Below are positions 1 through 6,550 of a stretch of 6,550 nucleotides of DNA, piece after piece. The notes under the pieces are model-generated. The model was not told the DNA's origin. It saw only the letters and a list, made by a program, of their open reading frames with translations, and searched no databases. Numbering within the stretch: the stretch's first letter is position 1; every line of letters starts with the position of its first letter. Source of the DNA: JAJPJX01 sp964568355 (GTDB lineage: Bacteria > Acidobacteriota > Terriglobia > Bryobacterales > Bryobacteraceae); NCBI GenBank assembly GCA_964568355.1, contig CAZMRK010000338.1:1-6550 (forward strand), given 5' to 3'. The translations under genes and the position numbers were made by a program.

Positions 1-1039
1 TCGGGAACGCGCCAAACAATTGTTCCACGCCGAGTACGCCAACGTGCAGCCGCACTCGGGCTCGCAGGCCAACCAGGCGGCCTATTTCTCCGTGCTCAAT
101 CCCGGCGATACGATCCTGGGGCTGAACCTGGCTCACGGCGGGCATCTTACCCACGGCCACAAGCTGAATTTCTCGGGCAAGACCTTCCACGTGGTGGCTT
201 ATGGCGTGCGCAAGGAAGACGAGCGCATCGATTACGACGAACTGGCGCGCCTGGCCGAAGAGCACAAACCCAGGATGATCGTGGCCGGAGCCAGCGCCTA
301 TTCCCGCATCATCGATTTCGCGCGCTTCCGGCAGATCGCCGACTCGGTGGACGCGCTGTTCATGGTCGACATGGCCCACATCTCGGGGCTGGTGGCGGCG
401 GGTCTGCATCCCAATCCGTGCGAATGGGCCGATATCGTCACCTCCACCACCCACAAGACCCTGCGCGGACCGCGCTCCGGCTTAATCCTCGCCAAGGAGA
501 AATTCGGTGCCGCCATCGACAAGACTGTCTTCCCCGGCATGCAGGGAGGTCCGCTGGTGCACGTGGTAGCGGCCAAGGCCGTGTGCTTCCTGGAAGCCAT
601 GCAGCCCGAGTTCGTGGCTTACCAGAAACAGGTGGTGGCCAACGCGCAGGCGATGGCCCAGGGACTGGCGGAGGCGGGCTTCCGCATCGTCTCCGGCGGT
701 ACCGACACGCACCTGTTCCTGCTGGACGTCTTCTCCAAGGGCCTGCGGGGCAAGGAAGCCGAGGAAGCACTCGACCGGGCGCGCATCACCGTCAACAAGA
801 ACGCCATCCCGTTCGATACCAATCCGCCCATGAATCCCAGCGGCATCCGCCTGGGCAGCCCGGCAGTGACCACACGCGGGTTCCGCGAGACGGAGATGCG
901 AGAGGTGGCCGCACTGATCGCCGAAGTGCTGCACGACCTGCACTCGGAGGAGACCATCGCCGCGGTTCGCAAGCGCGTGGAGGCGCTCACCCGGAAATTT
1001 CCGCTTTACCAGTGGAAGCTGGACGCCGTAAAGGCGTAG
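1..1039 (+). CDS. glyA: Serine hydroxymethyltransferase, 5'-truncated by window edge
   Basis: Cytoplasmic PLP enzyme that interconverts serine plus tetrahydrofolate with glycine plus 5,10-methylene-tetrahydrofolate, the main source of one-carbon units. The reading frame is open from base 2 and gives 345 residues. About 77 N-terminal residues lie outside the window, judged from the offset to E. coli numbering (recalled). Visible family signatures, numbered from the first codon at base 2: ANVQPHSGSQAN near the start; LAHGGHLTHG; VDMAHISG with Asp123 and His126 (E. coli D200 and H203); TSTTHKTLRGPRSG with the PLP-binding Lys152 (E. coli K229, codon at 455-457); and SGIRLGSPAVTTRGF with the carboxylate-binding Arg283. 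The C-terminus is normal and ends in TAG at 1037. The TTG at base 20 is an internal Leu, not a start. The downstream glycosyltransferase begins 25 nt later on the same strand, so co-transcription is possible. Nothing in the visible part looks damaged. Confidence 0.97.
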   Translation, partial: RERAKQLFHAEYANVQPHSGSQANQAAYFSVLNPGDTILGLNLAHGGHLTHGHKLNFSGKTFHVVAYGVRKEDERIDYDELARLAEEHKPRMIVAGASAYSRIIDFARFRQIADSVDALFMVDMAHISGLVAAGLHPNPCEWADIVTSTTHKTLRGPRSGLILAKEKFGAAIDKTVFPGMQGGPLVHVVAAKAVCFLEAMQPEFVAYQKQVVANAQAMAQGLAEAGFRIVSGGTDTHLFLLDVFSKGLRGKEAEEALDRARITVNKNAIPFDTNPPMNPSGIRLGSPAVTTRGFRETEMREVAALIAEVLHDLHSEETIAAVRKRVEALTRKFPLYQWKLDAVKA

Positions 1040-1064
1040 GCGTCCGCTTAGCCGTCCCTCGCCT

Positions 1065-2249
1065 ATGCGCATCGTCATCGACGTGCGTCACATCCGGGAC
1101 TTCGGTATCGGAACCTATATCCGGAGCCTGATCCACGCGTTGTCGGTGGTCGACCAGGACAACGAGTATATTCTCACGGCCCTGAACGAGGATGCGCCTA
1201 CTCTGGCGGCGTTGCCGGCTAATTTTCGCACGGTAGTGTATCCCCGAACGGATCGGGAGGCGCTGGACCACGTGCTGTTTCCGATGTTCGTGCGCGGCTT
1301 CTCGCCGGACCTGAGCCACATCCCGCTCAACCGCGTTTCGCTGTTCATGCTTTCGCCCTACGTGGTGACCATCCACGATATGGGCAGCCTGCTGTTTGAG
1401 GAGCGCCGCGGCATCCGCCAGAACCTGTGGCGCTACCGTTTCCGCCGGAGCCTCGCGCGCGCCGATCGGGTCATCGCCGTTTCGGAGGCCACCCGGCGCG
1501 ATGTGCACCGCATACTGGGGATTCCGGCCGACCATGTGCGCCTGGTCTATAACGCACCCAGCCCGGAGTTCTTTTCGCCCAGCTACGCGGCCGGCTCGGC
1601 CAGCGAGACCGTCGAACGCAAGCGCATCATGGAGCGCTACCAGATTCAATATCCCTTCCTGCTCTACGCCGGAAACATCCGCCCGCAGAAGAATATCTCG
1701 CGGCTGGTGGAGGCTTTTGCCGTCCTGCGGGCCAACCTCGCCGATCATCCCGAGTTCCGCGACCTGCGCCTGGTCATCATCGGCGACGAGATTTCGCGCT
1801 ATCCTTCCGTGCGCCGGGCCGTGATCCAGAGCCGCGTGGAGCACTCGGTGCGCTTCCTGGGTTTCGTACCTTTCGAGACACTGCGCTGCTTCTACGAATC
1901 GGCCGCCGCCTTTGTATTCCCTTCCCTGTACGAAGGTTTCGGCCTGCCGCCGCTCGAAGCGATGGCCTCCGGGACCCCGGTCGTGACATCCAGCGTCAGC
2001 TCGCTGCCCGAGGTGGTGGGAGACGCCGCGGTGCTGGTGAATCCGGAAAACGTCTTCGATATCGCCCGCGGCATCCAGGAGGTGCTGCTGGACCGGGGTC
2101 TCCGGGAGCAACTCATCCGCAAGGGACGGGAGCAGGCGGCGCGCTATAGTTGGGAGCGGGCCGCGCGAGAAGTGCGGGCCATCTATGAGGAGGTGGGGGA
2201 ACTACATGCGCACAAGACAAGCACGGGAAAACCCGAAGGCGGCGATTGA
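1065..2249 (+). CDS. GT4-family (group 1) glycosyltransferase
   Basis: Predicted retaining GT-B-fold glycosyltransferase of 394 residues that would move a sugar from a nucleotide-sugar donor to an unidentified acceptor, probably an envelope or extracellular polysaccharide at the cytoplasmic face of the inner membrane. The N-terminus reads MRIVIDVRHIRDFGIGTYI, the usual first strand and glycine loop (residues 14-18) of this family. The donor-binding half starts around residue 195, with LLYAGNIRPQKN (Lys209) and later FPSLYEGFGLPPLEAM, where Glu290 and Glu298 form the EX7E motif. SGTPVVTS and SSLPEVVGDAA follow as expected, so all landmarks of the family are present. No signal peptide or membrane helix is seen. 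The ATG is chosen because translation from it gives the canonical first strand. No Shine-Dalgarno precedes it, which may mean coupling to glyA 25 nt upstream. The last 14 codons overlap the next gene. Donor and acceptor cannot be read from the sequence. Confidence 0.93.
   Translation: MRIVIDVRHIRDFGIGTYIRSLIHALSVVDQDNEYILTALNEDAPTLAALPANFRTVVYPRTDREALDHVLFPMFVRGFSPDLSHIPLNRVSLFMLSPYVVTIHDMGSLLFEERRGIRQNLWRYRFRRSLARADRVIAVSEATRRDVHRILGIPADHVRLVYNAPSPEFFSPSYAAGSASETVERKRIMERYQIQYPFLLYAGNIRPQKNISRLVEAFAVLRANLADHPEFRDLRLVIIGDEISRYPSVRRAVIQSRVEHSVRFLGFVPFETLRCFYESAAAFVFPSLYEGFGLPPLEAMASGTPVVTSSVSSLPEVVGDAAVLVNPENVFDIARGIQEVLLDRGLREQLIRKGREQAARYSWERAAREVRAIYEEVGELHAHKTSTGKPEGGD
2188..2194 (+). promoter_or_regulatory. 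Shine-Dalgarno AGGAGGT for the M20 amidohydrolase
   Basis: AGGAGGT lies inside the glycosyltransferase gene, 11 nt before the ATG at 2206. It decides the start: the in-frame ATG at 2185 lies just upstream of this site and has no comparable site before it. A run of five G residues between the motif and the ATG may allow slightly different pairing. The arrangement fits translational re-initiation or coupling between the two overlapping genes. Confidence 0.7.
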
Positions 2250-3810
2250 TCTGCGCGCCGCCGGGATCGCGATTTGCCTGGCGCTGGCCGGCGCCGGCGT
2301 GCTTCCGGGTCAGGCTCCTGCCGTCGAAGACCTGAAGCGCGAGGCTCTCGAAAAGGTAGAGGCCCGCCGAGTCTTCACGCAGCAGATTGTCGATTCCATC
2401 TTCAGCTTCTCCGAACTGGGCTTCCAGGAGATGGAAACGGCCGCCTATGTTACCGGCCTGCTCGAAAAGGAGGGCTTCACCGTAACGCGTGGAGTCGCCG
2501 GGATGCCCACCGCTTTCGTAGCCTCCTGGGGCTCCGGCAAGCCGATCATCGGTTTCATGGCCGATATTGACGGCCTGCCCCAAACCTCGCAAAAGCCCGG
2601 CGTCGCCTATCACGACCCGCTGATCCCCAATGGTCCCGGGCATGGCGAGGGACACAACGCCGGGCAGGCGGTCAACGTGACGGCCGCTATCGTGGTCAAA
2701 AACCTGATGCAGAAATACAAGATCCCGGGAACGTTGCGGGTCTACCCCGGGATCGCCGAGGAACTGCTGGCCAGCCGGACCTACATGGTCAACGCCGGCC
2801 TGTTTCGCGATCTGGACGTCATGCTGAGCACCCATATCTCCTCGGATTTCTCCACCGCCTACGGTCCCAGCGGCTCCGGGCTGGTCTCCACCCAGTACAG
2901 CTTCCACGGGCAGAGCGCCCACTCGGCCGGTTCGCCCTGGATGGGCCGCAGCGCGCTGGATGCCGTGGAGTTGATGGACGTCGCCTGGAACTTCCGCAGG
3001 GAGCATCTGCGGCCGGAGCAGCGCTCGCATTACGTGATCGTCAGCGGAGGCGACCAGCCCAACGTCGTGCCGCCGGAGGCCACCGTCTGGTATTTCTTCC
3101 GCGAATGGGACTACCAGCGTATCCGCGACCTGCATGCGCTCGGAACCAAAATCGCCGCGGCCGCCGCCCAGATGACCGATACCACGCTGACCGAACGTGT
3201 GCTGGCCGCCACCTGGCCGGGGCATTTCAACAAGCCCGTGGCCGAAGCTCTGTTCGCCAATATCCAGCGCGTGGGCGTGCCGCAATGGTCCGACGCCGAC
3301 CAGACGCTGGCCCGCGCGGCGCAAAAGGAACTGCGCGCCAAGGTCGACGGTTTGAAAACCAAGGTGACCGATCTCCGGGCACCGGAAAATAACATCGGGG
3401 CCGGCTCAGACGATATCGCCGAAGTCTCCTGGAATTTGCCCACGGTAGTACTGAGATATCCCGGGAATATTCCAGGGATGATCGGACATCACTGGTCGAG
3501 CGCCATCGCCATGGCTACACCCATCGCCCACAAAGGTGCTACCGCCGGGGCCAAGGCGCATGCGCTTACTGCGCTCGATCTGCTGCTGCGGCCTGAGTTG
3601 TTAACCGCTGCCCGTCAATACTTTACGGAGCAGACCGCGCAAACCAAGTGGGTTTCGCTAATCCCGGCGGGCACCCAGCCGCCTATCGAGCTGAACGCCG
3701 AAAAGATGGAGAAATTCCGCCCGCAACTGAAAAAGCTCCGTTACGATCCAAGCAAATACGCGACTTACCTGGAGCAGTTGGGAATTTCCTATCCGACCGT
3801 CGCCAAGTAA
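2206..3810 (+). CDS. Secreted M20-family amidohydrolase, AbgB (aminobenzoyl-glutamate hydrolase subunit B)-like
   Basis: Predicted metal-dependent amidohydrolase or peptidase of 534 residues. Its closest family known to me is E. coli AbgB, half of the p-aminobenzoyl-glutamate hydrolase, but the substrate here is unknown. Residues about 20-40 (LRAAGIAICLALAGAGVLPGQA) form a signal-peptide-like segment after a long 20-residue n-region, so export is likely, unlike cytoplasmic AbgB. Catalytic-domain landmarks: ADIDGLP (Asp120, Asp122), GHGEGHN (Glu148, His150), IAEEL (Glu185, Glu186), STHISS (His210) and GHHWSS (His428, His429). The inserted dimerisation or lid domain runs from about residue 228 to 345 and contains QSAHSAGSPWMGRSALDAVELM and SGGDQPNVVPPEA. 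AbgB, as recalled, has GHGCGHN where this protein has GHGEGHN, so the usual metal-site Cys is Glu. A C-terminal tail of about 60 residues follows the catalytic domain. The start at 2206 is chosen for its Shine-Dalgarno; it overlaps the glycosyltransferase gene by 44 nt. Confidence 0.88.
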   Translation: MRTRQARENPKAAIDLRAAGIAICLALAGAGVLPGQAPAVEDLKREALEKVEARRVFTQQIVDSIFSFSELGFQEMETAAYVTGLLEKEGFTVTRGVAGMPTAFVASWGSGKPIIGFMADIDGLPQTSQKPGVAYHDPLIPNGPGHGEGHNAGQAVNVTAAIVVKNLMQKYKIPGTLRVYPGIAEELLASRTYMVNAGLFRDLDVMLSTHISSDFSTAYGPSGSGLVSTQYSFHGQSAHSAGSPWMGRSALDAVELMDVAWNFRREHLRPEQRSHYVIVSGGDQPNVVPPEATVWYFFREWDYQRIRDLHALGTKIAAAAAQMTDTTLTERVLAATWPGHFNKPVAEALFANIQRVGVPQWSDADQTLARAAQKELRAKVDGLKTKVTDLRAPENNIGAGSDDIAEVSWNLPTVVLRYPGNIPGMIGHHWSSAIAMATPIAHKGATAGAKAHALTALDLLLRPELLTAARQYFTEQTAQTKWVSLIPAGTQPPIELNAEKMEKFRPQLKKLRYDPSKYATYLEQLGISYPTVAK

Positions 3811-3824
3811 ATTTACTAAGTAAA
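3806..3824. repeat. Small AT-rich palindromic unit AGTAAA/TTTACT/AGTAAA
   Basis: The M20 gene's TAA stop sits in a perfect 12-nt palindrome, AGTAAATTTACT (3806-3817). A further AGTAAA follows after one base (3819-3824), then an A-run. The half-site therefore occurs three times in alternating orientation in 19 nt, in otherwise GC-rich DNA. The arms have almost no room for a loop and are all A/T apart from one G-C pair, so this is a poor intrinsic terminator. It could be an UP-type AT-rich element, a protein-binding site, or chance in an AT-rich gap. Confidence 0.4.
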
Positions 3825-3831
3825 AAATCGC

Positions 3832-3866
3832 ACACAAATCAGGCGAATCGCGGTTAGAATAGGACG
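3832..3866 (+). promoter_or_regulatory. Candidate sigma70-type promoter, possibly giving a leaderless mRNA
   Basis: TAGAAT at 3855-3860 matches the TATAAT -10 consensus at five of six positions and ends 5 nt before the GTG start at 3866. Transcription would then begin at or within a base or two of the start codon. The hexamer 17 bp upstream (3832-3837, ACACAA) is a poor -35 match. The A/T-rich stretch at about 3808-3828 falls where an UP element would sit. The gap between the two genes is only 55 nt. The proposal rests on the -10 match, the AT content and the lack of room for a Shine-Dalgarno; there is no experimental support. Confidence 0.35.
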
Positions 3867-4693
3867 TGCGCCTCTCTTTTTTGAGCCTGCTTCTGGCGCT
3901 CGGTCTCTATGCGCAGAGCAACAACAATCCCTTCTATTCCAAAGAGAGTATCGTCAATTCCATCACCAATACGGACTACCTCGCGCCGAATGTGATCGCC
4001 AGTATATATGGCAAGAACCTTTCCTGGGAAAAGGCGGCTGTCACCGACGAGGATCGCCAGAAGGGCTACCTCCCCTTGCGCCCCGCGGGTACGGTAGAGG
4101 TGCAGGTGGCGGGAAGCCCGGTGGGCCTTTATTACGTTTCTCCCGAGCAGATTAATTTTCTGATCCCTGCCTCGCTGCGGGCTGGCACGGTGGAACTGCG
4201 CGTGGTGCGCCAGGGAGCCGCCGGCCCCACAATCAAGCTGACCCTCCGCGACTCGGCGCCCTCCCTGTTTTCGGTCGCCCAGCACGCCGACGGCTCGCTG
4301 GTCAGCGAGGAGTATCCGGCTCAACCCGGTGAATGGCTGGTCCTGTATGCGCTGGGCTTAGGGCGGACGAACGGCCGTGTGCAGGATAACCAGATTCCCA
4401 TGCTCTCCGGCTTCACCCTGGAAAATCTCACCATCCAACGCTTCGACGATCTGCGGATTACGCTCAACGGCGAGGCAATTGACTCGCGCCGCATCGCTTA
4501 CGCCGGACTTTCGCCTGGGTTTGCCGGCCTGTACCAGATCAACTTCCAAATGCCGGATGAGTTCCCGCTGGGCGCCGAGATCTGCATTACGCTGGGCGGA
4601 GAGAGCAGCCCGGTGACTCTGAAGCTGCCGGAGCCGGCTCCGCCTGTGAATTCAGACGCGGCAGCGCAACCCGCGGCGGCAGCCGTGCGTTAA
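3866..4693 (+). CDS. Exported protein consisting of a duplicated Solibacter-type C-terminal domain (TIGR03437-like)
   Basis: Exported protein of 275 residues with no known biochemical role. The GTG start is forced: the in-frame codon two triplets upstream is a TAG stop (3860-3862), and translation from GTG gives a short, convincing signal peptide (MRLSFLSLLLALGLYAQ, cut near residue 17). Residues about 28-256 resemble the uncharacterised domain common at the C-terminus of secreted proteins in Solibacter and relatives. Hallmarks are PNVIASIYGKNLS, YVSPEQINFLIP, APSLFSV, LVLYALGLG and AGLSPGFAGLYQINFQMP. The two halves look like repeats: each has a Y-x-x-x-L strand near its beginning, then a VAGSP or LNGEA strand, then QINF-x-x-P (residues 95-101 and 224-230), then a strand ending in a Gly turn. 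This suggests two Ig/TIG-like beta sandwiches. Usually the domain is appended to something larger; here it is nearly the whole mature protein. The tail (257-275) is Ala/Pro-rich. No membrane anchor or catalytic motif is seen. Confidence 0.85.
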   Translation: MRLSFLSLLLALGLYAQSNNNPFYSKESIVNSITNTDYLAPNVIASIYGKNLSWEKAAVTDEDRQKGYLPLRPAGTVEVQVAGSPVGLYYVSPEQINFLIPASLRAGTVELRVVRQGAAGPTIKLTLRDSAPSLFSVAQHADGSLVSEEYPAQPGEWLVLYALGLGRTNGRVQDNQIPMLSGFTLENLTIQRFDDLRITLNGEAIDSRRIAYAGLSPGFAGLYQINFQMPDEFPLGAEICITLGGESSPVTLKLPEPAPPVNSDAAAQPAAAAVR

Positions 4694-4711
4694 AGCTAGT
4701 AGAATGAGGAA

Positions 4712-4717
4712 AAGGAG
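4712..4717 (+). promoter_or_regulatory. Shine-Dalgarno AAGGAG for the VirB10-like gene
   Basis: AAGGAG is separated by 7 nt from the ATG at 4725. This favours 4725 over the in-frame ATG at 4704, which has no site before it and would add a polar stretch (MRKRSAC) to an already complete signal peptide. A TAGAAT hexamer at 4700-4705 lies just upstream and could be a -10 element with a leader of about 12 nt, but no -35 is recognisable. Confidence 0.7.
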
Positions 4718-4724
4718 CGCCTGT

Positions 4725-5518
4725 ATGTCGCTGCGTCTTTCAGTTGCAACTATTTTGATCGCTGCCGGCGGAGCTCTGCTGGCGGCGGAAGACCAGGCGC
4801 TGAATCCGCAGCGCCCCACCCCCAAGGCCGGCGACTTCGTGATCGACCCCGGCACCAAGATCCCGCTGAGCCTCATCAACAGCGTCAGCACCAAGCACTC
4901 GGCCGAAGGCGACCGCGTCTACCTGGAGACCGTATTCCCGATCATGGCCAACGGCCGCATCGTGATTCCGCCGGGCAGCTACGTCGCGGGCACCGTGACT
5001 CACGTCAAGCGGCCGGGCCGCGTGAAGGGCCGGGGCGAGCTGTTTCTGCGCTTCGATTCGCTGACCTTACCCAACGGAGTCACGCGCGACTTTCGCGCGC
5101 GCGTGGGCGGCATCGACGGTCGCGGCAGTGAAGAACTGGATCGTGCGGAAGGCAAGATCCGCAGCGAGGGCAACAAGAGCGGGGATGCGCAGGCGGTCGG
5201 CGAGGCCACTGCCGCGGGCGCTTCGATCGGCGTGATCGCCGGCGGCGCTGCCGGGCACTATGGAATGGGCGCGGGCATCGGAGCCGCTGCCGGGGCTACC
5301 GCCGGACTGATGGGCGTGCTGCTGAGCCGCGGTCCGGACGCTATTCTGGCCAAGGGCAGCACCATCGAGATGGTGCTGGATCGCCCATTGCACTTTGAGG
5401 ATGCCGAGCTCAATTTCGGCAATGCGGTCCGTCCGGTCAGCTTGTCCGACGGACCGGGTCCTAACTCCACCGAGAAGAAAAATCGTGGCGTCCCTCTGCC
5501 GGGGCGCCGGTTCCCCTA

Positions 5519-5522
<4 letters not shown>
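4725..5522 (+). CDS. Exported VirB10/TrbI-like protein with glycine-zipper segment
   Basis: Protein of 265 residues, predicted to be exported by a signal peptide (residues 1-21, MSLRLSVATILIAAGGALLA). Residues about 38-118 resemble the C-terminal beta domain of VirB10/TrbI: an IDPGTKIPLSLINSV opening, a VIPPGSYVAGTVTHV strand pair, then RGELFLRFDSLTLPNGV. Residues 165-201 form a Gly/Ala-rich stretch, with GxxxG-type spacing around GHYGMGAGIGAAAGATAGLMG, like glycine-zipper membrane segments or the helical pair in VirB10 antennae. A last strand, AKGSTIEMVLDRPLHF (209-224), matches the closing VirB10 strand. The remaining 40 residues look disordered. VirB10 is a type IV secretion scaffold, but no other secretion gene is present and the N-terminal cytoplasmic and transmembrane parts of true VirB10 are missing. 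An envelope role unrelated to conjugation is therefore more likely. The resemblance is by pattern from memory. The gene starts 31 nt after the preceding one and ends overlapping accC. Confidence 0.72.

Positions 5523-6550
<1,028 letters not shown>

Noticed and set aside
987..2111. 374-codon open frame on the minus strand, opposite the glycosyltransferase
   Set aside because: It is an antisense shadow of a well-supported gene. Its translation is rich in His, Arg and Gly with no domain-like pattern, as expected from GC-rich third positions.
2185..2187. ATG at 2185 as start of the M20 gene
   Set aside because: The strong Shine-Dalgarno at 2188-2194 lies after it and is positioned for the ATG at 2206; the extra residues would only lengthen the polar n-region.
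2113..3324. 403-codon open frame on the minus strand, opposite the M20 gene
   Set aside because: Same reasoning: low-complexity composition, no recognisable motif, and full overlap with a gene that retains its family motifs.
3806..3830. Intrinsic terminator after the M20 gene
   Set aside because: The palindrome arms are nearly all A/T and touching, leaving no usable loop, and an A-run, not a T-run, follows on the plus strand.

Overview
The window holds six protein-coding genes and almost no non-coding DNA. It looks like chromosomal sequence from a GC-rich bacterium, most likely an Acidobacteriota of the Solibacter/Bryobacter type. The best evidence for this is the secreted protein at 3866-4693. 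It carries the two-part domain catalogued as the 'Solibacter uncharacterized C-terminal domain' (TIGR03437-like), a large paralogous family in those bacteria. The strong G/C bias at third codon positions, which produces long meaningless antisense frames, fits a genome of this kind. The taxonomic call is an inference from one family recognised from memory.

Layout, left to right. (1) 1-1039, plus: the 3' four-fifths of glyA (serine hydroxymethyltransferase), cut by the window edge. (2) 1065-2249, plus: a complete GT4-type glycosyltransferase, 25 nt after glyA and without a visible Shine-Dalgarno. (3) 2206-3810, plus: a secreted M20 amidohydrolase of the AbgB type. Its start lies inside the 3' end of the glycosyltransferase gene (44 nt overlap) behind a strong AGGAGGT. 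(4) 3866-4693, plus: a small exported protein made almost entirely of the duplicated Solibacter-type domain. (5) 4725-5522, plus: an exported protein with a VirB10/TrbI-like beta region followed by a glycine-rich zipper. (6) 5519-6550, minus: the 3' three-quarters of accC (biotin carboxylase), convergent with gene 5 and sharing 4 nt with it.

The two housekeeping genes at the ends, glyA and accC, frame a four-gene block that looks concerned with the cell envelope or secretion: one sugar transferase and three proteins with N-terminal signal peptides. The first three genes could be one transcript. A short AT-rich gap (3811-3865) with a TAGAAT hexamer just before a GTG start suggests a separate promoter, possibly giving a leaderless mRNA, for the last two plus-strand genes. 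No RNA gene, mobile element, CRISPR array or convincing terminator is visible, and no non-coding stretch exceeds 60 nt.

The window does not show an obviously new defence or mobile system. The points most worth a second look are the Glu in place of the usual Cys in the metal motif of the M20 enzyme, the isolated VirB10-like protein, the stand-alone duplicated Solibacter domain, and the paired TAGAAT start contexts.
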